DNA from: an uncultured Cellulomonas sp.
GTDB lineage: Bacteria > Actinomycetota > Actinomycetes > Actinomycetales > Cellulomonadaceae
DNA: 64,000 nucleotides
Assembly (NCBI RefSeq): GCF_947494015.1
Contig: NZ_CANLTL010000001.1
Coordinates: 186,001-250,000, forward strand
Reading direction: 5' to 3'
Positions 25,930 through 35,348 of the stretch are shown one piece after another. A model generated the notes under the pieces. That model worked only from the letters and a program-made list of their open reading frames with translations, searched no databases and was not told the DNA's origin. How positions within the stretch are numbered: position 1 is the stretch's first letter; each line of letters starts with the position of its first letter. The position numbers were made by a program, and so were the translations under genes.

Positions 25930-27435
25930 TCACAGCACCGCGGGGTTTCCGGCGATCGACCGGCCCGTGTCGGGGGTGTTGCGCGAGGAGCGGGGGGCAC
26001 CGGCGTCGTCCCGGGTCCGCACCACCCGCGCCGACACGACCAGTCCGACCATCCCGACCACCCACACCACGCCGGCGCTGAGCAGGGCGACGCGGTAGTC
26101 GGCCAGCGGCAGGTCGACGCCGGCCGCGCCACCACCCCGCGCGTCGAGCACCAGCCCGACGCCGAGCATGGTGAGCAGGGCCGCGAGGAAGCCGCCGGCG
26201 TTGGCGACCCCGGTCGCCGTGCCCATCCGCTCCCGGGGGTTGTGGGCGCGGGCGATGTCCAGACCCACCAGCGACACCGGTCCGCCGACCGCGACCACCG
26301 CCATGAAGGCGGCGAGCGCACCGAGCGGCAACGGCTCGGCGGGCACCAGCAGGCCCGTCCACGCCGCACCGATCAGCACCGCGACCGCCGCCACCATCGC
26401 CAGCCGCCGCTCGGGGTGCCGGCCGCTCACCTGGCCGACGACGGGCCCGGCGACGATCGCCGCCACGACGCTCACGCTCAGCAGCGCGCTGGCCTCGACC
26501 GGGGTGCGTCCCTGCGCCGAGACGAGGAACGGGAAGGCCCACAGCAGCACCATCGCGTTCAGCGAGAACGCCGACACGAAGTGGACCCAGAAGCCGAGCC
26601 AGGTGCCCGGCTCGCGCAGGGTCGCGCCCAGCCGACCCGGCGGGCGCGGCGCTGCGGTGGTCGACGACCGGACGCCGTCCGCGGCGGGGCGCGCCCGGGT
26701 GGCCCCGGTCGGACCGGTCGGACCGCTCGGACCGCTGGGCTCGGCCAGCTGGGCGAGCTCGGCCAGCGGCAGCGTCTCCGCGCGCTCGGCCGACCGGCGT
26801 GGCATCCGGAACCGCCGGACGTCCGCGCGGCCGTGCTCGGGCGAGTCCCGCACCACCACGAGGACCGCGAGGACCGCCAGCACCCCCAGCACGGCGGTGG
26901 CCCCGAACGCCTGCGTCCACCCCAGCCGGTGCAGGGCCAGCACGAGCGGCACCGCGGCCAGCAGCTGGCCGAGCATCCCCAGGATGCCGGTCAGCTGCGT
27001 CGCCAGCGGCACCCGGCGCATCGAGAACCACGACGGCAGCAGGCGGATCACCGAGACGAAGGTGCACGCGTCGCCGGCCCCGATCAGCACCCGCGCGGCG
27101 ATGGCGACCTCGGCCGTGGTCGCCATCGCGATCGCCGCCTGCCCGACGGCCATCAGCAGCGCACCGGCCGCGATGAGCCGCCGTGGTCCCACCCGGTCCA
27201 GCACGACGCCGACCGGCACCTGCAGACCGGAGTACACCACCAGCTGGACGACGACGACGGCGGCCAGCGTGGACGCCCCGGTGCCGAACCGCTCGGACGC
27301 CTCGAGCCCGGCCACGCCGAAGGAGGACCGGTGCAGCACCGCGACGACGTAGGCCGCGACCGCCGTCCCCCAGACCGCGAGCGCGTACCTCCGGGACGGC
27401 AGTCGCGCGGAGGGGGCGATCGGCGAGGACGTCAC
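25930..27435 (-). CDS. MFS transporter with Gly-x-y linker
   Basis: This 501-residue protein has twelve hydrophobic segments in the MFS arrangement. The signature GVVLDRVGPRRLIAAGALLMAVG corresponds to the loop 2-3 motif of the superfamily. The central loop (~200-290) holds a short collagen-like stretch PSGPSGPTGPTGATRA, encoded by 9-bp DNA repeats near 26700-26735. The overall sequence resembles the NarK/YfcJ-like and 'CynX' groups, but the substrate is unknown. The GTG at 27435 is taken as start because the longer upstream frame is not membrane-like and runs through the promoter region shared with the mycothiol dehydrogenase gene. GAGAAT lies 8 nt upstream and may be a leaderless -10. Confidence 0.8.
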   Translation of the reverse strand: MTSSPIAPSARLPSRRYALAVWGTAVAAYVVAVLHRSSFGVAGLEASERFGTGASTLAAVVVVQLVVYSGLQVPVGVVLDRVGPRRLIAAGALLMAVGQAAIAMATTAEVAIAARVLIGAGDACTFVSVIRLLPSWFSMRRVPLATQLTGILGMLGQLLAAVPLVLALHRLGWTQAFGATAVLGVLAVLAVLVVVRDSPEHGRADVRRFRMPRRSAERAETLPLAELAQLAEPSGPSGPTGPTGATRARPAADGVRSSTTAAPRPPGRLGATLREPGTWLGFWVHFVSAFSLNAMVLLWAFPFLVSAQGRTPVEASALLSVSVVAAIVAGPVVGQVSGRHPERRLAMVAAVAVLIGAAWTGLLVPAEPLPLGALAAFMAVVAVGGPVSLVGLDIARAHNPRERMGTATGVANAGGFLAALLTMLGVGLVLDARGGGAAGVDLPLADYRVALLSAGVVWVVGMVGLVVSARVVRTRDDAGAPRSSRNTPDTGRSIAGNPAVL

Positions 27436-27580
27436 GATGGGCCATTCTCCCGTGCCCGCGACGTCGTCGCTCCGGCGGTGCTCCGTCCGCCGGGTCGTTA
27501 CCGTGACCACGGCGACCGCCCACCCCGGCGGCCCGACCACAGCGGCCCAGCCCGCCGGGCCGCGAGCACCACCCCCGTCC

Positions 27581-27615
27581 CCGAGCACCGAGCACCGAGC
27601 ACCGAGCACCGAGGA
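27581..27615. repeat. 7-bp tandem repeat, five copies, carrying a ribosome-binding site
   Basis: CCGAGCA is repeated at 27581, 27588, 27595 and 27602, with a fifth copy CCGAGGA at 27609. The fifth copy supplies the GAGGAG Shine-Dalgarno eight bases before the ATG at 27624. Copy number could alter the 5' untranslated region. Confidence 0.9.
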
Positions 27616-27623
27616 GCAGACAC

Positions 27624-28733
27624 ATGCCGCACACCGTCCAGGGGATCGTCTCCCGCGCGAAGGGGGCGCCCGTCGAGCTGGTGGACATCGTGGTGCCCGA
27701 CCCCGGCCCGGGTGAGGCCGTCGTCGACGTGCAGGCGTGCGGGGTGTGCCACACCGACCTGCACTACCGCGAGGGCGGCATCACCGACGACTACCCGTTC
27801 CTGCTCGGCCACGAGGCCGCCGGGGTCGTGTCGGCGGTGGGCGACGGCGTCACGCACGTCGCCGTCGGCGACACCGTGGTGCTCAACTGGCGCGCGGTGT
27901 GCGGGGAGTGCCGGGCCTGCAAGCGCGGCGAGCCGCGGTACTGCTTCAACACCCACAACGCCGCCCAGCCCATGACCCTGCCCGACGGCACCCCGCTGTC
28001 ACCCGCGCTCGGGATCGGTGCGTTCTGCGAGAAGACGCTGGTGCACGCGGGCCAGTGCACCAAGGTCGACCCCGACGTCGACCCGGCCGTCGCGGGTCTG
28101 CTGGGCTGCGGGGTGATGGCCGGCCTCGGTGCGGCCGTGAACACCGCACCGGTGCGCCGCGGGCAGACCGTCGCGGTGATCGGGTGCGGCGGCGTCGGCT
28201 GCGCCGCCGTGGCCGGCGCGGTGCTCGCCGGAGCGCGGCGCGTCATCGCGATCGACCTCGACGAGAGCAAGCTGGCCCGGGCGCGCGACCTCGGCGCGAC
28301 CCACACCGTGTGCTCCGCCGGCATGACCGAGGACGACGTCGTCGCGGCCATCCGGGCGCAGACCGACGGCGTGGGCGCGGACGTGGTCATCGACGCGGTC
28401 GGCCGCCCCGAGACCTGGCGGCAGGCGTTCTACGGCCGCGACCTCGCCGGGACGGTCGTGCTGGTCGGGGTGCCGACGCCGGACATGCAGCTCTCGGTGC
28501 CGCTGGCCGACGTGTTCGGCCGGGGCGGGGCGCTGAAGTCGTCCTGGTACGGCGACTGCCTGCCGGAGCGGGACTTCCCGGCGCTGCTCGAGCTGTACGC
28601 GCGCGGGCGGCTGCCGCTGGACGCGTTCGTCTCCGAGCGCATCGGCCTGGGCGACGTCGAGGAGGCCTTCGCCACGATGCAGCGCGGCGAGGTGCTGCGC
28701 TCGGTGGTCGTGCTGGACGGGGACCGGGCGTGA
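27624..28733 (+). CDS. mscR: S-(hydroxymethyl)mycothiol dehydrogenase
   Basis: This 369-residue zinc alcohol dehydrogenase oxidises the adduct of formaldehyde with mycothiol using NAD+. Seen: catalytic zinc ligands C42 and H63-E64 ([16 protein letters not shown]), the structural zinc site C93-x2-C96-x2-C99-x7-C107 ([15 protein letters not shown]) and the NAD-binding [13 protein letters not shown]. The N-terminal [28 protein letters not shown] closely follows the mycothiol-dependent branch (AdhE2/MscR) known from mycobacteria. The gene overlaps a metallo-beta-lactamase-fold gene by 4 bp (GTGA), the same neighbour as in mycobacteria. Mycothiol is an actinobacterial thiol, supporting the lineage call. 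Confidence 0.92.
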   Translation: MPHTVQGIVSRAKGAPVELVDIVVPDPGPGEAVVDVQACGVCHTDLHYREGGITDDYPFLLGHEAAGVVSAVGDGVTHVAVGDTVVLNWRAVCGECRACKRGEPRYCFNTHNAAQPMTLPDGTPLSPALGIGAFCEKTLVHAGQCTKVDPDVDPAVAGLLGCGVMAGLGAAVNTAPVRRGQTVAVIGCGGVGCAAVAGAVLAGARRVIAIDLDESKLARARDLGATHTVCSAGMTEDDVVAAIRAQTDGVGADVVIDAVGRPETWRQAFYGRDLAGTVVLVGVPTPDMQLSVPLADVFGRGGALKSSWYGDCLPERDFPALLELYARGRLPLDAFVSERIGLGDVEEAFATMQRGEVLRSVVVLDGDRA

Positions 28734-29371
28734 GCGCCCGCGTCGACCACCTGGTCACGTCCGGGACGTTCAGCCTGGACGGGCAGACCTTTGACGTCGA
28801 CAACAACGTGTGGCTCGTCGGTGACGACCACGAGTGCGTGGTGGTCGACGCCCCGCACGACGCCGACGTCATCGCCGCGGCGGTCGCCGGCCGGCGGCTG
28901 CTGGCCGTGGTCGCGACGCACGCGCACGACGACCACGTGCGCCAGGCGCCCGCGCTCGCCGCGCGGTTCGGCGCGCCCGTGCTGCTGCACCCGGCCGACC
29001 GGCCGGTGTGGGAGCTGACCCACCGTCCGCAGGACGGCGCGCCGGCCCCGACCACCGACCTCGCCGACGGCCAGGTGATCTCCGTCGCCGGCACCGAGCT
29101 GCACGTGCTGCACACGCCCGGGCACAGCCCCGGCTCGGTGTGCCTGTACGCGCCGGGGCTGGACACGGTGTTCACCGGGGACACCCTGTTCGCCGGTGGT
29201 CCGGGCGCGACCGGGCGGTCGTTCTCGGACTTCCCCACCATCGTGAGGTCGATCCGGACCCGGCTGCTGACGCTGCCCGCCGAGACGCGGGTCCTGACCG
29301 GGCACGGCGACTCGACCACCATCGGGGACGAGGCGCCGCACCTGCAGGAGTGGATCGACCGGGGCCACTGA
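28730..29371 (+). CDS. Metallo-beta-lactamase-fold hydrolase, partner of mscR
   Basis: This 213-residue hydrolase has the metal-binding motif THAHDDHV (H64, H66, D68, H69), [13 protein letters not shown] with the second-site histidine, FTGDTLF and a late GHGDSTTI. This is the glyoxalase II-like arrangement that cleaves thioesters. It overlaps the mycothiol dehydrogenase gene by four bases and should be translated together with it. By analogy with the mycobacterial Rv2259-Rv2260 pair, it probably hydrolyses S-formylmycothiol to formate and mycothiol, completing formaldehyde detoxification. That substrate is inference. It ends 7 bp from the convergent gene at 29379. Confidence 0.88.
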   Translation: MSARVDHLVTSGTFSLDGQTFDVDNNVWLVGDDHECVVVDAPHDADVIAAAVAGRRLLAVVATHAHDDHVRQAPALAARFGAPVLLHPADRPVWELTHRPQDGAPAPTTDLADGQVISVAGTELHVLHTPGHSPGSVCLYAPGLDTVFTGDTLFAGGPGATGRSFSDFPTIVRSIRTRLLTLPAETRVLTGHGDSTTIGDEAPHLQEWIDRGH

Positions 29372-29378
29372 GGGCCGG

Positions 29379-31232
29379 TCAGGCGGGGACGTCGACCTCG
29401 CGGCACGCCACCGGGTGACCGGCGCGGCTGGCGGTGTCGACGGCCTCGACGCAGACCGTGTGCCGCCCGGGGGCGACCGACCGGGTGTGGGCGAACCCGT
29501 GCCGGTCCCCGCGGCGGAACACCGCGCCGACGTCGGGGCGGGACAGGTCGGACCGCACGGCGGCCACGACGCCGTCCACGGACACCCGCACGTCGGTCGG
29601 GTCGAGGCTGTCGGGGTCCAGCGCCCACCCGGACACCGACACCTGCCCGGGCGCGGCCCGCACGCTGTCCACGAACCCGAACGGTGCCTCGTTCGGCACC
29701 GTGACGTCCCGGCAGCCCAGCAGCGTGTCCGGGCCCACGCCGGTGTTGAGCGCGGACACGCACACCCGGTGGGTGCCCGGGGGCAGGCTCGCGGTGTGCC
29801 GGAACCCGCGCCGGTCGGTGGTGCCCAGCGCCGCGGCGACGTCCGGGCGGGACCGGTCGGCCATGATCCACGCAGCCGCGCCGCCCACCTCGACCCGGAT
29901 CCGGGTCGGGTCGCTGCTGTCGGGGTCCAGGCTCCAGCCGGCGACCGTCACCCCGACCGACGACGGCGTCGCGCCGTCGAGGTGACCGATCGGCGGCGCG
30001 CTCTGCACCGCGACACCCACGGAGCGGCAGGCGAGCCGCGCGGGCGCGCCGGACTCGGTGTCCACGCCGTCCACGCACAGCTCGTGCAGACCCGGCGCGA
30101 GCGGCGTCGAGACCGTGAAGCCGTGCCGGTCCCCGCGACCGAGCACCGCCTGCACGTCGGGCCGCAGGTCCTGCGCCGGCAGCTGCGCGACGACGGCGCC
30201 GTCCACCAGGACGCGCACGTCGCTCGGCGCGGTCGTGTCGGGGTCCAGCGTCCAGCCGGTGACCGTCGCCGACGACGCGGTGCTTTCGACCGTGTCGACG
30301 TGCCCGACCGGCGCGGCGTTGGCCACGGCGACCGTGCGGCAGCCGAGCGTGGTGAACCCGACCCCGCTGGAGTCGATCGCGTACACGCACACCTCGTGCG
30401 GGCCGGGTTCCTGGCCGGGGAACGTGACCGCGAACCCGTGCCGGTCCCCGCGACCGTGCACCGCGGCGACGTCGGGCCGGGACAGGTCGGCGTGCTGGGC
30501 CACGCCCGCGCCGTCGACGTACACGTGCACGTCCGTCGACGCGCTGGTGTCCGGGTCCAGCGCCCAGCCCTGGACGGTCACGGACCGGCCCTCGGTCGAC
30601 ACCCCGTCGAGGTAGCCGATCGGCTTCTGGGCGGTCAGCGAGCCGGTCCACCAGGAGGTCCGCATGTGCGCGCCGTTCCAGCTCAACGACACGTGCACGT
30701 GGTCGGTGTGCGGGACCGCGCCGTTGTACGGCCGCCAGCCGGTGGACATCGCCGTGGACGCCGTCCAGATCCGGCGGTCCCAGATGACGTACATGACCCC
30801 GAGCCGCCGGGCGTTGTAGCCGGGCTTGCCGTCCGGCCCGGCGGCGGTCAGCCACGTGGTGAACGCGTCGCCCGCGGCCTTCTCGGCCGGACGGTCGGTG
30901 CGCAGTCCCCAGTCGAACGCGCGCCCCTCCTTGTGCTCGCTCTGCCCACCGGTGCTGCAGCTGCGGCTGATGCCGGTGTCGCGACCGATCCGGTAGAAGT
31001 CCATCGCGAGCCGCAGCACCGCCCGCGCCCCCGGCTTGGCCGTCGGGTCGCAGGTGGTCTGGCCGACGTACGGCGCGAAGGGGTCGACCGGCGACGGAGC
31101 CGGCACGGTCGCCGTCGGGCCGTCCGGCCCGGCCGCCTCGGCGGCAGGCAGCAGCACGCCGGTCAGCAGCGCCGCGAGGACGACCAGGACGGCGGTACGG
31201 GCACGGCGGGGAGTTCTGCCGCAGGAGCGCAT
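29379..31232 (-). CDS. Secreted M15-like protein with four ~100-residue repeats
   Basis: This 617-residue exported protein has a signal peptide to ~34. Residues ~50-205 contain SEHKEGRAFDWG and later TDHVHVSLSWNG, the HxxGxAxD...HxH zinc-ligand pattern of M15-type D-Ala-D-Ala peptidase-like (ARB-07466-like) domains, suggesting a wall-directed peptidase or binding domain. From ~206 to the end are four tandem modules of ~100 residues, each with a GHLD-like start, GWALDPD, VxVDG, RPDVxAVxGRGDRHGF, PGxHxVCV and a final LGCRxVxV. The two cysteines per module may form a disulfide. One copy of this module also occurs in the beta-helix protein at 18459-20972. Start is ATG at 31232. Confidence 0.8.
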   Translation of the reverse strand: MRSCGRTPRRARTAVLVVLAALLTGVLLPAAEAAGPDGPTATVPAPSPVDPFAPYVGQTTCDPTAKPGARAVLRLAMDFYRIGRDTGISRSCSTGGQSEHKEGRAFDWGLRTDRPAEKAAGDAFTTWLTAAGPDGKPGYNARRLGVMYVIWDRRIWTASTAMSTGWRPYNGAVPHTDHVHVSLSWNGAHMRTSWWTGSLTAQKPIGYLDGVSTEGRSVTVQGWALDPDTSASTDVHVYVDGAGVAQHADLSRPDVAAVHGRGDRHGFAVTFPGQEPGPHEVCVYAIDSSGVGFTTLGCRTVAVANAAPVGHVDTVESTASSATVTGWTLDPDTTAPSDVRVLVDGAVVAQLPAQDLRPDVQAVLGRGDRHGFTVSTPLAPGLHELCVDGVDTESGAPARLACRSVGVAVQSAPPIGHLDGATPSSVGVTVAGWSLDPDSSDPTRIRVEVGGAAAWIMADRSRPDVAAALGTTDRRGFRHTASLPPGTHRVCVSALNTGVGPDTLLGCRDVTVPNEAPFGFVDSVRAAPGQVSVSGWALDPDSLDPTDVRVSVDGVVAAVRSDLSRPDVGAVFRRGDRHGFAHTRSVAPGRHTVCVEAVDTASRAGHPVACREVDVPA

Positions 31233-31336
31233 GAGTGTCCAAGCGAACGGGGTCAGGTGGCCCCGTCATGATCGGCCACCCGACCCGGGCCGTGAGCAGT
31301 GCGTCCGGACAGGGTCGCGACGGGCACCCGGCCGCA

Positions 31337-31362
31337 AATCGACATGTACGTTAGAGTCGATT
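31337..31362. promoter_or_regulatory. Dyad in the SulP-marR leader
   Basis: AATCGAC and GTCGATT form perfect 7-bp arms separated by 12 bp. Within it TAGAGT (31352-31357) is a possible -10. The dyad is in an AT-richer island about 150 bp before the SulP start and could bind the MarR regulator encoded in the same operon. Confidence 0.45.
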
Positions 31363-31513
31363 CAGACCGCCGGTCGCCGCGCGCGATGGCGCGACGGACG
31401 GGCCGCCCCTCTGACCGCGCACCGTTGCGGACCCCACCTGCCGACCCGATCGGGCCGCGGCCCGCCGCCGGTCGACCGGTCGGCTGCGCCCGCCCAGCTG
31501 AACGGACCACCAC

Positions 31514-33079
31514 GTGCCCCACGCCACCCCAGCCGCCACGCCCGCCACCGACCCCCGCACGCCGACGGCCACCCGGCCGTCGCCGGCCGTGCCGGAGGCC
31601 GACGAGGCCCACTCCGTGCTGGCGGCGCTGCGCTCGCCGGCCCGCCTGCGCACCGAGGTGCTCGCGGGGCTGGTGGTGGCCCTGGCGCTCATCCCGGAGG
31701 CCATCGCGTTCTCCGTCATCGCCGGCGTGGACCCGCGGCTGGGCCTGTTCGCGTCCTTCACCATGGCGGTGTCCATCGCCGTCCTCGGTGGTCGCCCGGC
31801 GATGATCTCCGCGGCGACCGGCGCCATCGCGCTCGTCGTCGCGCCGGTGGCCCGCGAGTACGGGACCGACTACCTCATCGCGACGGTGATCCTCGGCGGC
31901 GTCATCCAGGTCGTGCTCGGGGTGGCGGGCGTGGCCCGGCTGATGCGGTTCATCCCGCGGTCGGTCATGGTCGGCTTCGTCAACGCGCTGGCCATCCTGA
32001 TCTTCCTGTCGCAGGTCCCGCACCTGACCGGGGTGCCGCTGCTGGTGTACCCGCTGGTCGCCGCCGGCATCGCGGTGATCGTGCTGCTGCCCCGGCTGAC
32101 CCGCGTCGTCCCGGCGCCCCTGGTGGCGATCGTCCTGCTCACCGCCGCGGCGGTCCTGGCCGCCCTCGACGTCCCCACCGTGGGTGACGAGGGTGCGCTG
32201 CCGGACAGCCTGCCGGCGCTGTTCCTCCCCGACGTGCCGCTGACGCTCGCGACCCTGCAGATCATCGCCCCGTTCGCCCTGGCGATGGCGCTCGTCGGCA
32301 TCCTGGAGTCGCTGCTGACCGCCAAGCTCGTCGACGACGTCACCGACACCCACTCCGACAAGACCCGGGAGGCCTGGGGGCAGGGCGGCGCCAACATCAT
32401 CACCGGCTTCTTCGGCGGCATGGGCGGCTGCGCGATGATCGGCCAGACGATGATCAACGTGAAGGCGTCCGGCGCCCGCACCCGGATCTCGACCTTCCTC
32501 GCCGGGGTCTTCCTGCTGGGCCTGGTCGTCGGCCTCGGCGACGTCGTCGCGATCATCCCCATGGCCGCCCTGGTCGCGGTGATGATCATGGTCGCCGTCG
32601 GCACCGTCGACTGGCACTCGGTCCGGCCTGCCACCCTGGCGCGCATGCCGCGCTCGGAGACGGCCGTGATGCTCTCCACGGTCGTGGTCACCGTCGCCAC
32701 CCACAACCTCGCCTACGGCGTCGGGGTCGGCGTCCTGGTGGCCATGGTGCTGTTCGCCCGCCGCGTCGCCCACGTCACCACGGTGACCCGGCTGGCGGCG
32801 TCCGACGACGACACCCGGCGGGTCTACGTCGTCACCGGCGAGCTGTTCTTCGCCTCGTCCAACGACCTCGTGTACCAGTTCGACTACGCCGGCGACCCCG
32901 CCGACGTCGTCCTCGACATGACCGACGCCCACATCTGGGACGCGTCCACCGTGGCGACCCTGGACGCGATCACCACCAGGTACGCGGCCAAGGGCAAGAC
33001 CGTCACGATCGTCGGGATGAACCCCGACAGCGCGCGCCGCCACGGGCGGCTCGCCGGCAGCCTCGCGGCCGGGCACTGA
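31514..33079 (+). CDS. SulP-family anion transporter with STAS domain
   Basis: This 521-residue protein has an N-terminal SulP transmembrane domain: LAGLVVALALIPEAIAFSVIAGVDPRLGLF is the conserved first helix pair, and GFVNALAILIFLSQVP and GQGGANIITGFFGGMGGCAMIGQTMIN the later core motifs. About eleven hydrophobic segments follow. Residues ~430-521 form a cytoplasmic STAS domain (VTGELFFASSNDLVYQF, DMTDAHIWDASTVATLDAI). Members carry sulfate, bicarbonate or other anions; the substrate is not evident. Start is GTG at 31514. Its stop overlaps the ATG of a MarR regulator (TGATG). Confidence 0.9.
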   Translation: MPHATPAATPATDPRTPTATRPSPAVPEADEAHSVLAALRSPARLRTEVLAGLVVALALIPEAIAFSVIAGVDPRLGLFASFTMAVSIAVLGGRPAMISAATGAIALVVAPVAREYGTDYLIATVILGGVIQVVLGVAGVARLMRFIPRSVMVGFVNALAILIFLSQVPHLTGVPLLVYPLVAAGIAVIVLLPRLTRVVPAPLVAIVLLTAAAVLAALDVPTVGDEGALPDSLPALFLPDVPLTLATLQIIAPFALAMALVGILESLLTAKLVDDVTDTHSDKTREAWGQGGANIITGFFGGMGGCAMIGQTMINVKASGARTRISTFLAGVFLLGLVVGLGDVVAIIPMAALVAVMIMVAVGTVDWHSVRPATLARMPRSETAVMLSTVVVTVATHNLAYGVGVGVLVAMVLFARRVAHVTTVTRLAASDDDTRRVYVVTGELFFASSNDLVYQFDYAGDPADVVLDMTDAHIWDASTVATLDAITTRYAAKGKTVTIVGMNPDSARRHGRLAGSLAAGH

Positions 33080-33612
33080 TGACCGGTCCGTCCCCGGGCG
33101 CCCGCCCGGGCGCACGGACGGGCAACGACGCCGTCGACCGGGTGGAGGGCGCGCTCGGCAGCCTGCTGCGCCGGGCGCGGGCCGCATCGGCCGACGTCGC
33201 CGCCCGGGCGCACCCGACCCTGGACCCCGGTGCCTACCTCCTGCTCGCTCAGGTCGCACGCTCCCCCGAGGTCCGCGTCAGCGACCTGGCGGCCCACGTC
33301 GGCGTGGGGAGCGCGACCATCTCCCGCCAGGTCACGCGCCTGGAGGCCGACGGCATGCTGATGCGGCGCCCCCACCGGGCCGACCCCCGGTCCCGGGTCA
33401 TCGAGCTGACCGCGCAGGGACGCGAGCAGCTCACCCGCTCCCAGGACGCCCGCCGCACCCTGCTGCGGGCCGCGCTGGCGTCCTGGCCGGGGGACCAGCA
33501 GGAGGAGCTGGCCGCCGTGCTGCACCGGCTGAACGTGACCCTGCACGACGACGCGGGTGCCCGCGGAACTGCTCGGCCGACGCTGCATCCGGACGCACCC
33601 CTCGCGCCGTAG
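33079..33612 (+). CDS. MarR-family regulator, coupled to SulP
   Basis: This 177-residue regulator has the MarR winged helix at ~60-125: VRVSDLAAHVGVGSATISRQVTRLEADGMLMRRPHRADPRSRVIELTAQG, with the recognition helix SATISRQVTRLEADG and the wing RADPRSR. The ATG at 33079 shares one base with the SulP stop, so expression of the two is coupled. A dyad upstream of the operon (31337-31362) is a possible autoregulatory site. MarR proteins respond to small phenolic or oxidising ligands; the ligand here is unknown. Confidence 0.88.
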   Translation: MTGPSPGARPGARTGNDAVDRVEGALGSLLRRARAASADVAARAHPTLDPGAYLLLAQVARSPEVRVSDLAAHVGVGSATISRQVTRLEADGMLMRRPHRADPRSRVIELTAQGREQLTRSQDARRTLLRAALASWPGDQQEELAAVLHRLNVTLHDDAGARGTARPTLHPDAPLAP

Positions 33613-33668
33613 TGGTGGGTGTCAGGCAGTTCCGGTGCCGATCCCGGCACGACCCAGGAGGAACCACC

Positions 33669-34490
33669 ATGCACACTCGTCTCATCGCCGGCGGCGCAGC
33701 CGGACTCGCCCTCGCCCTCACCACCGCGGTGCCCGCCACCGCGGACAACCACGAGGCCATGCTGTCCGTGCTGCACGGCGTCCCCGACCTGACCGTCGAC
33801 GTGTACGTCAACGGCGAGCGGACGCTGGACGACTTCGCCCCGGGCGACCTCGCCGGGCCGCTCGAGCTCGCGCCCGGCACGTACAGCGTCGCGATCACCG
33901 CTGCGGACGCCGCCGACGCCTCGGCCCCCGCCATCGGCCCCGTCGACCTCACCCTGGTCGGTGGCGAGAACTACACCGCCGTCGCGCACCTGGACGCCGC
34001 GGGCGCGCCGACCGCGACCCTGTTCACGAACGACACCTCGACCACCGCCGCGGGCCAGGGCCGGCTCACGGTGAGGCACACCGCCGCCGCTCCCGCGGTC
34101 GACGTGCTCGCCGGCGGCAGCCCCGTGATCACGAACCTGACCAACCCCGAGGAGGAGGTGCTCAACCTGCCGGCCGGCACCGTCTCCGCGGCCGTGGCCG
34201 CGACCGGCACCACCGACCCGGTCATCGGGCCGGCCGACGTGCCGGTCCGCGAGGGCGTCAACACGATCGTCTACGCGTGGGGCAGCCTCGAGGCCGGGAA
34301 CCTGCAGCTCGCCATCCAGGACATCGAGGGCCTGCACTCCGCACCCTCCGGCGTCCCGTCCGGTGAGCTCGGCCTCGCGAGCGACCCCGCACCCGCGACC
34401 GGCTGGCTGATCGGCGCGGCCCTCCTCCTCGCCGCCGGCGGGACCCTCGTGGCCTCCCGGCGCACCCCGGCGCGCGTCTCGCGCGACTGA
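33669..34490 (+). CDS. Secreted DUF4397 protein with C-terminal membrane anchor
   Basis: This 273-residue protein has a signal peptide to ~26 (VPATA), followed by a DUF4397 domain ([30 protein letters not shown], ~30-150) and a second, weaker beta repeat ([26 protein letters not shown], ~150-240). A Pro-Ala hinge and one hydrophobic helix (~243-262) end in a basic tail, [10 protein letters not shown]. There is no LPxTG, although PATG lies before the helix and could be a non-standard sorting motif. A perfect AGGAGG seven bases before the ATG predicts strong translation. DUF4397 genes often sit beside class F sortases, as here. A terminator follows at 34498-34542. Confidence 0.82.
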   Translation: MHTRLIAGGAAGLALALTTAVPATADNHEAMLSVLHGVPDLTVDVYVNGERTLDDFAPGDLAGPLELAPGTYSVAITAADAADASAPAIGPVDLTLVGGENYTAVAHLDAAGAPTATLFTNDTSTTAAGQGRLTVRHTAAAPAVDVLAGGSPVITNLTNPEEEVLNLPAGTVSAAVAATGTTDPVIGPADVPVREGVNTIVYAWGSLEAGNLQLAIQDIEGLHSAPSGVPSGELGLASDPAPATGWLIGAALLLAAGGTLVASRRTPARVSRD

Positions 34491-34497
34491 GCCGGCA

Positions 34498-34542
34498 CGG
34501 GGCCGCGGCGCCCATCCCGCCCGCCCCGGGCGCCGCGCCCCG
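34498..34542 (+). terminator. GC-rich hairpin after the DUF4397 gene
   Basis: CGGGGC-C-GCGGCGCCC (34498-34513) pairs with GGGCGCCGC-GCCCCG (34528-34542), with one bulged base, around a 14-nt loop. Its presence suggests the sortase gene has its own promoter or is reached by read-through. Confidence 0.65.
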
Positions 34543-34664
34543 CTGCCATGTCCCCCGGCGACCGTCCGGACCGGACACGCCGGCGGACCGGGCACCACCC
34601 CGAGCACCATCCGCAGCACCCGACGGCCGGACCGCCCGGCCCGTCCACGACCAGGAGGACCGCC

Positions 34665-35348
34665 GTGCCGCACCGCACCCGCCGGCGTCGCCGGGCACCG
34701 CACCGGGCGGCGACCGCCGTCCTGGTCGCGGTGCTGGCGGCGTCGGCCGGGTGCAGCACGGCGGAGCCGGTCACCACGCCGACGTCGCCGTCGGCGGCCG
34801 CCGCCCCGGCCCGACCGGCGCCGGCACCCGAGCCCGCCGTCCCCGACGTGCCGGTGCGCAGCTCAGGCCTGGACGCGGCCGTCGTCCCGTCGGTCGTGCC
34901 GCCGGTCGGCCTGGCGGTCCCCGCCCTGGACATCACCCTCCCGCTGGACCCGGTCGGCGTCACCGACGACGGCCAGATGGAGATCCCGCCGCTCGCCGAG
35001 CGCGGCGGCTGGTACCGCTTCGGCGCGTCCCCGGCCGACGCGTCGGGCACCGCCGTGGTGGCGGCGCACGTCGACTCGGTCGCGTCCGCCGGGCTCGGCC
35101 CGTTCGCCCGGCTGCCCGACGCCGCGGTCGGGGACGTGGTCGACGTGACGCTGGCGGACGGCTCGACCCGGCAGTACACGGTGGTCGACGTCGCGCGGCA
35201 GGCCAAGCCCGAGGTCGCCTGGGCCGACGTCTTCACCCGCGGCGGGCCGCACCGGCTCGTGCTGGTCACCTGCGGTGGTACGTTCCAGCGCGACGTGGGC
35301 CACTACTCGGACAACGTCATCGTGACGGCGGAACCCGTCGGTGCGTGA
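34665..35348 (+). CDS. Class F sortase, lipoprotein-like N-terminus
   Basis: This 227-residue transpeptidase has a short sortase domain (residues ~75-225) with the catalytic triad H135 (VVAAHVDS), C203 (VLVTCGG) and R209 ([14 protein letters not shown]). The brief, charge-poor loops fit the actinobacterial class F. The N-terminus is basic and hydrophobic and ends in ASAGC (C30), a possible lipobox, so it may be lipid-anchored rather than held by a helix. A Pro-Ala linker joins the anchor to the domain. The GTG at 34665 follows AGGAGG. Its stop overlaps the sigma factor ATG (TGATG). Its likely local substrate is the DUF4397 protein next door. Confidence 0.88.
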   Translation: MPHRTRRRRRAPHRAATAVLVAVLAASAGCSTAEPVTTPTSPSAAAAPARPAPAPEPAVPDVPVRSSGLDAAVVPSVVPPVGLAVPALDITLPLDPVGVTDDGQMEIPPLAERGGWYRFGASPADASGTAVVAAHVDSVASAGLGPFARLPDAAVGDVVDVTLADGSTRQYTVVDVARQAKPEVAWADVFTRGGPHRLVLVTCGGTFQRDVGHYSDNVIVTAEPVGA

